The notes under the pieces were generated by a model, which worked only from the letters and a program-made list of their open reading frames with translations, had not been told where the DNA came from and did not search any database. This document shows, piece by piece, positions 18,554 through 27,203 of a DNA stretch of 64,000 nucleotides. The stretch covers positions 45,340-109,339 of the forward strand of contig CAINHO010000033.1 of NCBI GenBank assembly GCA_903848935.1, given 5' to 3'. The stretch comes from an uncultured Pseudomonadota bacterium. GTDB lineage: Bacteria; Pseudomonadota; Gammaproteobacteria; Methylococcales; Methylomonadaceae. The translations under genes were made by a program, and so were the position numbers. Position 1 is the first letter of the stretch, and the number at the start of each line of letters is the position of its first letter.

Positions 18554-19962
18554 TTATACATTCGGCAAAACCATAAATGCACCGTTAAAAATGTCATCGA
18601 CGCAAACCACCTGTATTTTTTGATAATCACGGCGATTGAATTCATTAAAATACAAACCATACTGATTACTGTCTTTTACCAAGTTCGGCATCGGATAAAG
18701 CGTTAACAAAATGCCAATTGCTGCGTTTTCACGTTCAACTGCACCGTTCAATTCTCGAAGTACCGCAGGCGATAATTTTACGTTTGATTTCACACTGAAA
18801 ATGACTTTTTTAATTTCACGCTCATGATTATGTGTAATGTATGCAATTCCATCAATGCCGCCGTCACCGCCTTTCTTTTCGTTAATAATAACTTGATTAT
18901 CCGAGTAGCGTAACACCATCCATTTCTCAAACTCTTTGCGGGTTTTATCATCCGATTTATTGGCAAGCGCAATGGCACTTTCAAAATCTCTTGGCACGCC
19001 ACTAATTTCAACATTATCTAAAACTTTGCCGTCTTCACTTTCGTTTTTGAGGCGTTTCAAAATTAACGAAATCGATTGATAAGTAATATCAATGCCAATC
19101 CATTGGCGATTTAATTTTTGAGAAACGGCAACCGTTGTGCCACAACCGCAACACGCATCTAAAATTACATCGCCTTCGTTTGAACTCGCTTTGATAATAC
19201 GTTCTAAAAGAGCTTCTGGTTTTTGGGTTGGATAGCCTAAACGTTCTTTTGAAGACGGCGCGATAATTGGCAATTCCCAAACGTCCGCCATTTTTACACC
19301 GCCTGAATCTTCCTCTAACGTTTGAGATGGTAATCTTTTTGCATCTTCATCAAATCCAGAAACGATTTTTTTATTTCCAAATCTTTTTAATGTTGATGCG
19401 GCTCTTTCTTAAAATTGCAGGTTGAATTTTGATTTATTTGATTTTGAGTAAAAAAATATCACATCATGATTTCTTGAAAAGGAATTCCCAGAAACTGCCC
19501 ATTTTTTGTAACTCCAAATAATTTCATTTAAAAAATCACCGCCTGTTGTACAAAAAATAGAATCTAAGACCAATTTCAAATAATGGCTGGCGGTTGGGTC
19601 GCAATGAAAATAAAAACTGCCTGTGGGTTTTAACACGCGGTGAATTTCTGCAATTCGTAACATCATGCTCACCAAATACGCGAACAACGTGCACTTTTTC
19701 TATCGATGCTTTGCTCGGTAAAAACACCGTTGTAATTGCTCTTGATTTCAGCCAAACCTTGATTTGCATTGTCGTCCCATGTCCATGTGTCGGTGAATGC
19801 TTGCGATTGCGCGGCATCTTCTTTGCCGATGTTGTTGTAGATTTGATTGTAATTGCGTTTGGAATTAAACGGTGGGTCGATGTAACACAAATCGACGGTT
19901 TCATCTTTGATGTAGCGGCGCAAAACGTCTAAATTGTCGCCGTAATAAATTTTGTTTTTCAT
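18554..19962 (-). pseudogene. DNA N4/N6-methyltransferase with C-terminal Mrr-like nuclease domain, broken
   Basis: A gene of about 470 codons broken in two places. The N-terminal piece (from 19962) has GDNLDVLRRY and the catalytic DPPFNSKRNY. At a T5 run on the plus strand (19695-19699, A5 in the gene) the frame shifts: adding one base restores reading into FAYLVSMML, then LKPTGSFYFHCDPTASHYLK. An in-frame TAA at 19409-19411 then interrupts the frame. Downstream, the same frame continues to the SAM-binding motif DACCGCGTTV and a C-terminal domain with EFEKWMVLRY, GGDGGIDGIAY and KVIFSVKSN, which resembles Mrr-type restriction nucleases. The upstream PIN-like gene ends nine bases before it. 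Either decay or a homopolymer sequencing error could explain the shift, but the extra stop favours decay. Confidence 0.8.
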
Positions 19963-19971
19963 AGAATAATC

Positions 19972-21096
19972 TTAGTTAGTTTGTTGGCTTATGGATTCTA
20001 AAACTTCCAGTATTTCTTTGGGATTTGCTAATACTTTGCATTTAAATTTTTTGTCATATTTTAAAGGTTCTGTTGTTACAACGTGTTTTATATATTTTTC
20101 GGTGAAAAAATAATCGCAATAAGGTATTGCAGCTTGAGCGTGACCAATATCATAAAAATCATTTTTCTTATATTTTTGTTTTTCGTTCCACCATATTGCA
20201 GCAGATAAACCACAAGCAACATTCATCGAGCGTAAGTTGTCGCCTTCTTTTTTGAATTTAAATGTGTTGTAAATTATATTTTGGATTATTCGGGTATCCT
20301 TTTTTTCTTCCGCCTCTAGTATATTTCCTGTTTCTCTATGATAAGCAGCAGCCATCACATCTTCAATTTCTGGCAAAATTCTTTCAATGTCAATTTCTAT
20401 TTCAGACATGAACACATCATGAAATGATTGAAAGTCATCTTTTCGTTCGCTGTAGTCTTCATTCATAGAAGTTGAAAAATCTGGATAGTGCGGGAATTCT
20501 TGCAGTTTTTCGAATCCTATAAAACCATATAGTTCAATTAAACTTATTGACCATAACTTATCAGTAAATACCTTTTGCATGACAAGCTCATCTTTTTTGT
20601 TAAAAGCTGTATTAGTCGGAATCATTAAACCACCTAACGCATTTGCTAATTTTGTCCAAATTAAGGACTCCAATTTTGGCGTATTACTATCTTCATTGTA
20701 TCTCTCAAGAAGATGCAACATTTCTATTTTCAATCTGTCTTCTAATGAACGTATTGATACACCAGATGAAAATTTATCAATTAAACTTAAGGATGCCTCA
20801 AGCGTTTCCTTATCTGTCTGCTTGATGATTTCATGAAAAATATCTTCACTAAATGGACATAAAACCATCCCATTTGTCGCTAATTGTGAGAGGTATTCGT
20901 AAATCTGCTTAATTTCTGTTTCAACTGTTCGCCCTAAGACCACATCTCGAAGTAAAACCCAGTATTTAGTATCAAGATAAATTAACGTTTTTCCCTCGAG
21001 AGAAATTCTCAACTCGTTCCCTAAATTATCAATATGTTCCGATGCCGTCACTTTTAGATGCTGCCGATGATATTCAAATGTATCAATAAATTTCAT
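19972..21096 (-). CDS. Large PIN-like nuclease-fold protein, uncharacterised
   Basis: Intact 374-residue protein with no named family recognised. Its N- and C-terminal motifs fit a PIN-like ribonuclease fold: TLIYLDTKYWVLL (first Asp), LCPFSEDIFHEI (Glu), and near the C-terminus NDFYDIGHAQAAIPYCDYFFTEK (Asp/His and Asp). Between them lies a long helical insertion of roughly 200 residues, much larger than in VapC toxins. A perfect GGAGAAATTATG start is present. Codon use is more AT-rich than in the flanking genes. It sits nine bases before the methyltransferase/nuclease pseudogene, so it was probably co-transcribed with it. A role in defence or RNA cleavage is inference. Confidence 0.6.
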   Translation of the reverse strand: MKFIDTFEYHRQHLKVTASEHIDNLGNELRISLEGKTLIYLDTKYWVLLRDVVLGRTVETEIKQIYEYLSQLATNGMVLCPFSEDIFHEIIKQTDKETLEASLSLIDKFSSGVSIRSLEDRLKIEMLHLLERYNEDSNTPKLESLIWTKLANALGGLMIPTNTAFNKKDELVMQKVFTDKLWSISLIELYGFIGFEKLQEFPHYPDFSTSMNEDYSERKDDFQSFHDVFMSEIEIDIERILPEIEDVMAAAYHRETGNILEAEEKKDTRIIQNIIYNTFKFKKEGDNLRSMNVACGLSAAIWWNEKQKYKKNDFYDIGHAQAAIPYCDYFFTEKYIKHVVTTEPLKYDKKFKCKVLANPKEILEVLESISQQTN

Positions 21097-21144
21097 AATT
21101 TCTCCTGTAATTGAAAAACGTAGGATTTAAACAGAACCCCGTGC

Positions 21145-21315
21145 CTAGCAATGAGGATTGCCGTCGTGACCATTGCCGCTGTTGTCAGTGGCTTTGTAAT
21201 CATCAAATGACCAATGGGCAACTAAACCATCTTTTAAATCGGCGTGGGCATTTTGCCCCATTCCCATGCCGAGCAAAAAGGCGATGGTGGTTGTAAGTAG
21301 TTTTGTTTTAAACAT
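21145..21315 (-). pseudogene. Secreted LamG-domain protein, N-terminal fragment
   Basis: A short frame of 56 residues with a signal peptide (MFKTKLLTTTIAFLLGMGMG, cleavage near AHA) followed by LKDGLVAHWSFDDYKATDNSGNGHDG, the start of a LamG/concanavalin-A-like domain. The domain is about 150-200 residues in complete proteins, so nearly all of it is lost. The upstream GGAGAATTACAAAATG suggests it was once an expressed gene. Its first codons overlap the end of the damaged antitoxin gene. Confidence 0.6.
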
Positions 21316-21502
21316 TTTGTAATTCTCCGAAATGAGAGGGCGTTTTGACGGGAACGAAATGGTTTTTTTGTGTAGGTTCTGCTGATGAATTTTGGTGTGT
21401 TAAAGATTGCTTGAGTAAAGCAAATTCAGATTCTAAGGCATCGTATTCAGCTTTAACATTTTGACGTGCAAGGGCTTTATTTTTGAGTTCTTGGTGTGTC
21501 AT
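21308..21502 (-). pseudogene. HigA-type antitoxin lacking its HTH domain
   Basis: The N-terminus MTHQELKNKALARQNVKAEYDALESEFALLKQSL is that of HigA/XRE-family antitoxins found beside Gp49-type toxins. These normally continue into a helix-turn-helix of some 50 residues. Here a divergent tail replaces it and reading stops at residue 64. The start overlaps the toxin stop (ATGA), as in a normal toxin-antitoxin operon. DNA binding is not expected; toxin binding might survive. Confidence 0.6.
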
Positions 21503-21822
21503 TTTGAAACCTCTTTTAGGCGTTCAAGGGCAATTTTGAGTTCTTTGGTTGGAATTTTTTGTGTCTTTTTAACGAAGACGTGTAACACCATAATTTTTTT
21601 ACCGACTTTAGTGCAATAAAAAGTGCGTGCGATGCCTTCTTTGGCTTTAATCCGCAATTCAAATAAGCTATTTTGAATGACTTTTGTGTGAGGTATTCCC
21701 AGATTTGCACCGAATTCTTGCATCAAATCGGTTAAACGTAAATAACGTGCCAGCAAACCATCGGGTAAATTCAAAACATCCGCTTCCACGTTATCGCTGT
21801 AGTATTCAATTTTCCAAGTCAT
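21499..21822 (-). CDS. HigB/Gp49-like RelE-superfamily toxin
   Basis: Complete 107-residue toxin of the phage-derived Gp49-like (HigB) family, a ribosome-dependent mRNA endonuclease fold. Seen: WKIEYYSDNVEADVLNLPDGLLARYLRLTDLMQEFG, the core FELRIKAKEGIARTFYCTKVGKKIMVLHVFVKKTQKIP and a C-terminal helix. It is the first gene of a toxin-antitoxin pair and lies 22 bases downstream of SURF1. An intact toxin with a damaged antitoxin suggests the toxin is inactive, weakly expressed or neutralised by another antitoxin. Confidence 0.82.
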   Translation of the reverse strand: MTWKIEYYSDNVEADVLNLPDGLLARYLRLTDLMQEFGANLGIPHTKVIQNSLFELRIKAKEGIARTFYCTKVGKKIMVLHVFVKKTQKIPTKELKIALERLKEVSK

Positions 21823-21844
21823 GTTGTTGTGAGGTGTTTTGTGT

Positions 21845-22546
21845 TCATTTTTTCAAACCGTATTTAATAAAGATTATTGTCAGCACAAATGCTAAACCGA
21901 ACCATTGCAGCGCATAGCCTAAATGCTGTTCGGGCTGCATAATTTTTGCCACTGCCCATTCACGTTTAAAACCGTTGGGCGAGTTTGCATCTAATTCCAA
22001 TTGAAAGTTAAATAATTCATAACCCGTATTCATCGTTAACACCTGTGTGTCTATCACACCAACGACAGCTGGATTGGTTTGTGTCGGTTGATTTGCGCCT
22101 TCTAATTTCAAGCCGATACTAGGAAACGTGTTAATTCGTCCACTCAATGTAGTTTCGCCACCTGCTTGAAAATCAACCTTTGGTAAGGTCGCACGCGGTT
22201 CAATTAACGGAATCCAACCACGATTGACCAAAATCGCTTTGTTGAAATTTTGCAATTTAAACGGCGTAAAAACAAAATAACCGGCTTTGCCCGCATCAAT
22301 TTGATTGTCTAATAAAAACTGTTTCGTCGTGTCGTAATGTCCCGTGACATTGGCGTTTTTATAACGCAACGTCGTGGCATCATCTGGAATTTCAGTGGTC
22401 AATTGCACCGATTCATTTACGCGCTTGCTTTCGAGATCTAAAAATTGTTGTTTTTCATTCGCACGTTGAACTTGCCATGCGCCCAAACTCAAAAATAGCG
22501 TAAAAAATCCCAAATACGCAAATACCCACCGTAGTTTTATATTCAT
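21845..22546 (-). CDS. SURF1-family cytochrome oxidase assembly protein
   Basis: Inner-membrane protein of 233 residues needed for assembly of aa3-type cytochrome c oxidase. Two membrane helices, at the N-terminus (VFAYLGFFTLFLSLGAWQVQRA) and the C-terminus (LGYALQWFGLAFVLTIIFI), flank a periplasmic domain with the SURF1 features GAWQ, GHYD, ILVNRGWIP and the final YALQWFGLA. In related genomes it adjoins the oxidase genes; here it faces a DUF2909 gene and is followed by a toxin-antitoxin island. Confidence 0.92.
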   Translation of the reverse strand: MNIKLRWVFAYLGFFTLFLSLGAWQVQRANEKQQFLDLESKRVNESVQLTTEIPDDATTLRYKNANVTGHYDTTKQFLLDNQIDAGKAGYFVFTPFKLQNFNKAILVNRGWIPLIEPRATLPKVDFQAGGETTLSGRINTFPSIGLKLEGANQPTQTNPAVVGVIDTQVLTMNTGYELFNFQLELDANSPNGFKREWAVAKIMQPEQHLGYALQWFGLAFVLTIIFIKYGLKK

Positions 22547-22625
22547 TGAAACATGCCCTTAAAGTTGTATTGCCGCCATGAAATCATCGAAAATAGACTT
22601 TTCTTTTTTCACGAACCGAAATTTT

Positions 22626-22850
22626 ATGTTGATTAAAACGCTTATTATCATTGCATTTGTCGCGATTATCGCCAGTTTAGGCTCGGCGTTATTTCACTTA
22701 GTAAAACACAAAGACCAAGCCAATTCCCAAAAAACGCTCAAAGCCTTGACGTTCCGAATTGGTTTGTCGGTGGCGTTATTTATTTTTGTGGTGATTTTAA
22801 CGGCAACGGGAATCATTGAACCAACAGGAATCGGTTCGCGAATTCATTAA
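22626..22850 (+). CDS. DUF2909 twin-transmembrane protein
   Basis: Small inner-membrane protein (74 residues from the ATG at 22626) with two helices: LIKTLIIIAFVAIIASLGSALFHLV and IGLSVALFIFVVILTATGII, joined by a charged loop. This matches the DUF2909 proteins commonly encoded beside SURF1 in oxidase clusters. An upstream start at 22578 would add 16 polar residues and destroy the usual N-terminus. Divergent from SURF1; role in oxidase assembly unproven. Confidence 0.8.
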   Translation: MLIKTLIIIAFVAIIASLGSALFHLVKHKDQANSQKTLKALTFRIGLSVALFIFVVILTATGIIEPTGIGSRIH

Positions 22851-22862
22851 AATCACAAACAC

Positions 22863-22898
22863 AAAAAAGGGCGTGATTTTGTGAATCACGCCCTTTTT
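22863..22898. terminator. Bidirectional terminator between DUF2909 and ctpA
   Basis: Perfect stem GGGCGTGATT / AATCACGCCC with a five-base loop, flanked by A6 on the left and T5 on the right, between two convergent genes. Confidence 0.9.
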
Positions 22899-22912
22899 GA
22901 TTTAGAAAAAGT

Positions 22913-24226
22913 TTACCGTTTCATAATGCTAATGCCTTTCAACAACGTCAACGCTTCGTTCAAAGCGTAATCTTTTGCATCTAAAGCATCTTTTTCTTTC
23001 GCGCCCGTTTCTGCTTCAGTCGCAGCTTTCTCTTTTTTATTTTGCAAATGGTTCGATAAATCCGACTCTTTTACGGGTTTGAAATCCGATTTTTCGACCG
23101 ATTCCAATTTCATTTGTGCCAATATCACATCGGGTTCAATGCCTTCCGCCTGAATTGAACGACCCGACGGCGTGTAATAACGAGCGGTGGTGAGTTTCAC
23201 CGCTGAACCATTACTCGTGGGTAAAATCGTTTGTACAGAACCTTTGCCGAACGATTTTTCACCCATAATGATGGCGCGTTTTGAATCTTGCAACGCGCCC
23301 GCCACGATTTCGGAAGCAGAAGCAGAACCCGCGTTAATCAACACGACCATTGGCGCGTCATCGATTAAATCATCCGGAGCCGCACTAAAACGCATTTCAG
23401 AATTTGGAATCCGCCCTTTTGTATACACGATTAAACCGCTACGCAAAAACGCATCACTCACATCAACCGCCGCATTCAAAACGCCCCCTGGATTATTGCG
23501 TAAATCCAAAACTAAGCCTTTCAACGTGCCGCCATTTTCTTTTTTCAAACTCGTTAAGGCTTCTTTTAAACTTTCGCCGGTTCCAGATTGAAAACTACTG
23601 ATACGAACGTAACCGTAATTTTTATCGAGCATTTTGCTTTTGACACTTTTGGCTTTGATGATGTCGCGGGTGAGTGAAATTTTTAATGGAGCCTCTGAAC
23701 CTTCACGCACGATGGTTAACAAAATTTTGCTGCCTGCTTCACCGCGCATCAGTTTAACAGCATCGCCTAACGTCATGCCTTTTACGGGTTTATCGTCTAA
23801 GCGAATAATCAAATCACCCGTTTTTACACCGGCGCGTTGAGCAGGTGTGTCATCAATCGGTGAAACGACTTTGACGTAACCATTTTCCATTGAAACTTCA
23901 ATACCTAAACCGCCAAATTGCCCCGTCGTACCTTCTTTCAACTCTTGATATTCTTCGGCAACCAAATAGGCGGAATGTGGATCCAAACCACTCAACATTC
24001 CTTTCACTGCATCTTCTAGCAGTTTTTTGTCTGAAACTGGTTCGACGTAATCTTGTTTAATCCGTCCAAAAATTTCAGTAAACGTTTTTAAATCTTCTAA
24101 TGGCAATGTTGTCGATTCTGTATCGACTGCCACGGGCGGATTTTTTTCAGCAAAAACATTGCTGCTCATACCAATAACACCGCTTAACGCGAGGCTTAAT
24201 AAATACACTTTTTTCTTTTTCAACAT
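22913..24226 (-). CDS. ctpA: S41-family carboxy-terminal processing protease
   Basis: Periplasmic tail-specific protease, 437 residues. Order: signal peptide (to FAEKN), helical N-terminal region, PDZ domain (about 95-170, YVKVVSPIDDTPAQRAGVKTGDLI), then the protease domain with the catalytic Ser in NAGSASASEIVAG and Lys in GEKSFGKGSVQ. CtpA-type proteases trim or degrade envelope proteins, including peptidoglycan hydrolases. It follows envC and gpmI on the same strand, the usual gpmI-envC-ctpA order of gammaproteobacteria. Confidence 0.93.
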   Translation of the reverse strand: MLKKKKVYLLSLALSGVIGMSSNVFAEKNPPVAVDTESTTLPLEDLKTFTEIFGRIKQDYVEPVSDKKLLEDAVKGMLSGLDPHSAYLVAEEYQELKEGTTGQFGGLGIEVSMENGYVKVVSPIDDTPAQRAGVKTGDLIIRLDDKPVKGMTLGDAVKLMRGEAGSKILLTIVREGSEAPLKISLTRDIIKAKSVKSKMLDKNYGYVRISSFQSGTGESLKEALTSLKKENGGTLKGLVLDLRNNPGGVLNAAVDVSDAFLRSGLIVYTKGRIPNSEMRFSAAPDDLIDDAPMVVLINAGSASASEIVAGALQDSKRAIIMGEKSFGKGSVQTILPTSNGSAVKLTTARYYTPSGRSIQAEGIEPDVILAQMKLESVEKSDFKPVKESDLSNHLQNKKEKAATEAETGAKEKDALDAKDYALNEALTLLKGISIMKR

Positions 24227-24272
24227 TGTCTTTTCATATCCAATTAGTTTTTAAATTTGGTTTGTTTGATTT

Positions 24273-25490
24273 TTATTTGCACCATTCAACGGGGTCAACA
24301 GCTTTGCCTTTTTTGCGAATGCCGAAATATAAACTCGCTCTATCGTGACCGCCGCTTAAACCGACTGACGCAATTACATCGCCCGAATTTACTACGTCGC
24401 CGATTTTTTTGTACAAACTTTGATTGAACGCATAAAGACTGATATAGCCTTTACCGTGGTCAACAATAATAAGTAAGCCATAGCCACGCATCCAATCCGC
24501 ATAAATCACTTTGCCGTCGGTGATACTGTGAATTTCTGTGCCTTCAGGGGCGGCAATAATGACACCATCTAATTTACCTTCATCCCGCGCCGATCCGAAT
24601 TTCTGCATCAACTCACCTGCGACCGGAAAAGGTAATTGTCCTTTTAATTTTGAAAAATCCCCTTCTAACATTGGAAAATCGTCTGGCGAAGGTGGTTTTA
24701 CAGGTTCAATCGGGATATTTTTATCTTTATGAATCGTTGTAATCGCAGGTTCTTCGTCAATCAATTTTGGCGCAACAATCGCTATTTCTTCTTCAGCTTG
24801 TAAACGTTTTTTACGCAACATACGCGCTTTTTCAATTTCTGCACTTAAATCACTATTTGAAGATTGTAAGGTCGAAAGTAAATTTTTCAACGCTGACTCG
24901 CTGTCTTTTAAGCGATTGATTTGTTGTTCATTCGATAAAAAATCGGGTGTGGTTTGTTTCAGTAATTGAGCGCGTTGTTTTTTAATCGCTTCCACCGAAT
25001 TTTGCTCAAGCCGTTTTTGCGTTAAATTTTGTTCGAGTTGCGCGGTTTCAATTTCATTTTGCTTTTTTAAATGCTCCAAACGGCGCAATGTTTCGCCCAC
25101 GTTAGTCAGTTGATTCACACGCCGCGCATTCAAATAATCGTAATACGCCATCATCCGACTCATCAAAATCGGGTCTTGTTGGTTGAGTAATAACTTGATG
25201 CGCTCCTTATTTCCCATCGCATACATCGTTTTCACTTGACCAGCAAGTTCGTCATTTTGCTTGCTGATTTCTACGGTCAACGCTTGAACTTCGGCGTGAA
25301 TTTTTGCCAGATTTTGTTTTTGTTTCGTGGTTTGATTTTCCAATGTTTTTAATAACGCTGACGTGTTGCCATACAGTTTGTCGAGTTCAGCGAGTTGATT
25401 ATTCAACAACGCCGATTTATCAACCGACATTTCAGCGTGACTATTCACCACGCTAAAAATTAGAAACATCCCAAAAACAAATCTAAACAT
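24273..25490 (-). CDS. envC: Murein hydrolase activator EnvC (LytM-domain)
   Basis: Periplasmic activator of septal amidases, recruited by FtsEX. The 405-residue protein has a signal peptide, a long coiled coil (about 20-245), a linker and a C-terminal M23/LytM domain (about 285-405) with IHSITDGKVIYADWMRGYGLL and DHGKGYISLYAFN. The zinc-binding residues of active M23 peptidases look degenerate: YAFN replaces YAHL and LYFGIR replaces LHFEIR. That is the usual state in EnvC, which activates rather than cleaves. Its ATG overlaps the last base of the gpmI stop. Confidence 0.92.
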   Translation of the reverse strand: MFRFVFGMFLIFSVVNSHAEMSVDKSALLNNQLAELDKLYGNTSALLKTLENQTTKQKQNLAKIHAEVQALTVEISKQNDELAGQVKTMYAMGNKERIKLLLNQQDPILMSRMMAYYDYLNARRVNQLTNVGETLRRLEHLKKQNEIETAQLEQNLTQKRLEQNSVEAIKKQRAQLLKQTTPDFLSNEQQINRLKDSESALKNLLSTLQSSNSDLSAEIEKARMLRKKRLQAEEEIAIVAPKLIDEEPAITTIHKDKNIPIEPVKPPSPDDFPMLEGDFSKLKGQLPFPVAGELMQKFGSARDEGKLDGVIIAAPEGTEIHSITDGKVIYADWMRGYGLLIIVDHGKGYISLYAFNQSLYKKIGDVVNSGDVIASVGLSGGHDRASLYFGIRKKGKAVDPVEWCK

Positions 25491-27028
25491 TAACGCAGCA
25501 ACGATTTGCCGCTCATTTCGGCAGGCTGCGTTAAACCTAAAATTGCCAACATCGTCGGGGCAATATCAGCTAAATTGCCACCGTCTGCCAATGCGCCCTC
25601 ACCTTCTACATAAACCAACGGCACAACATTCGTGGTGTGGGCGGTGTGAGCTTGATGCGTGACTTCGTCAGTCATCTGTTCAATGTTGCCGTGATCCGCT
25701 GTGATTAACATTCGACCGCCCACCGATCTCAAGGCATCGACCACACATTGTAACGATTGATCAACGACTTCAACTGCCGCAATCGCCGCTGCTAAATTGC
25801 CCGTATGTCCCACCATGTCGCAATTCGCGTAGTTGCAAATAATCACGTCGTGTTTTTCTTCGATAATATCTTTCACCAAATGATAAGTGATTTCAGGCGC
25901 ACTCATTTCAGGCTGTAAATCGTAAGTTTTCACTTTGGGCGATTGAATCAAAATGCGGTCTTCACCTGTAAACGGTTCATCGCGTCCGCCATTGAAAAAG
26001 AACGTAACATGAGCATATTTTTCGGTTTCAGCGATACGCAATTGTGTTAAACCAAGTTGCGACAAATAATCACCCAAACTGTTTTTAATGCTGACTGATT
26101 CAAACGCAATCGGATAATTAAATTTTTCGTGATATTCGGTCAAAGTCGCAAAATAACCGTGATGCGGCGGGTGATTACGTTCAAATTTATCAAACGTTGG
26201 TTCAGTAATCGCTTGGCTAATTTCACGGGCGCGGTCAGCACGGAAATTCATAAACACCACCGAATCTTCCAAACCAATCGAAACGACAGATTCCACGTCG
26301 GCTGCAATTAACGTCGGCAACACAAATTCGTCGCTTTCACCCCGTTCATACGCTGCGTCTAAACCTAATTGTGCGGTCGTGGCAAAATGTGGGGCATTCG
26401 CTTTCATCAACATTTCGTAGGCTTGTTGTACACGCTCCCAACGATTATCTCTGTCCATTGCATAAAAACGCCCAGTGATTGACGCGATTTGTCCCGCGCC
26501 ACATTCACGCATTTTGTTTTCTAAAAACGTAAATGAACTCGTAGCACTTTTAGGTGGCACATCGCGTCCGTCTAAAAACGCATGAACATAAATTTTCGAT
26601 AACCCACGTTTTGCGGCAAGTTCAACCATCGCCGCAATCTGCGCTTCGTGACTGTGAACGCCACCTGCTGAAAGTAATCCTAAAATGTGCAACGCTTTAT
26701 CGTTTGATTTCGCTTCGTCTACGGCTTTGCATAAAACGGAATTTTCAAAAAAACTGCCATCCACAATGGCATCATTTACCAGCGAAAAATCTTGTGGCAT
26801 ATAACGTCCGCAGCCAATATGTAAATGTCCCACTTCAGAATTCCCCATTTGTCCGTCAGGCAAACCGACAACATGACCCGAACACGCCAAATACGTCATT
26901 GGATAGGTTTTTTGTAATTTATCCCAACACGGTGTTTTTGCCAGCGCAATGGCGTTGTTTTCAATTTTTGGCGAATAGCCAAAGCCGTCTAAAATTAACA
27001 AAACTAACGGTTTGATACGTTGTGTCAT
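25490..27028 (-). CDS. gpmI: Cofactor-independent (2,3-bisphosphoglycerate-independent) phosphoglycerate mutase
   Basis: Interconverts 3- and 2-phosphoglycerate in glycolysis using two Mn2+ ions. The start at 27028 gives 512 residues, the usual length, beginning MTQRIKPLVLLILDGFGY. Seen: the phosphoserine site DGQMGNSEVGHLHIGCGR and metal-binding segments DGRDVPP, NYANCDMVGHTG and ITADHGNIEQM. An upstream in-frame start at 27097 would add unrelated residues and is rejected. Confidence 0.95.
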   Translation of the reverse strand: MTQRIKPLVLLILDGFGYSPKIENNAIALAKTPCWDKLQKTYPMTYLACSGHVVGLPDGQMGNSEVGHLHIGCGRYMPQDFSLVNDAIVDGSFFENSVLCKAVDEAKSNDKALHILGLLSAGGVHSHEAQIAAMVELAAKRGLSKIYVHAFLDGRDVPPKSATSSFTFLENKMRECGAGQIASITGRFYAMDRDNRWERVQQAYEMLMKANAPHFATTAQLGLDAAYERGESDEFVLPTLIAADVESVVSIGLEDSVVFMNFRADRAREISQAITEPTFDKFERNHPPHHGYFATLTEYHEKFNYPIAFESVSIKNSLGDYLSQLGLTQLRIAETEKYAHVTFFFNGGRDEPFTGEDRILIQSPKVKTYDLQPEMSAPEITYHLVKDIIEEKHDVIICNYANCDMVGHTGNLAAAIAAVEVVDQSLQCVVDALRSVGGRMLITADHGNIEQMTDEVTHQAHTAHTTNVVPLVYVEGEGALADGGNLADIAPTMLAILGLTQPAEMSGKSLLR

Positions 27029-27203
27029 GATTTTTCCTCTTTCAAATAACCGCACGATGGATGCTAAGGTACAATGCGGTGCATTATAGCAACACACGTT
27101 GCCCGTCGTTACTTCAAATTCGGCGGATTTAGCGTAAACTCACAAACACCGCAGATTTTATCTTGCAATAATCAATCAACAAATCTCAAAATTTACAGGT
27201 TCA

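Noticed and set aside
18400..18660. Open frame of 86 codons on the minus strand across the hairpin
   Set aside because: It is out of frame with the methyltransferase/nuclease domain that it overlaps and runs through a terminator hairpin into vapB.
26554..27015. Open frame of 153 codons on the plus strand
   Set aside because: Antisense to gpmI, which accounts fully for the region.
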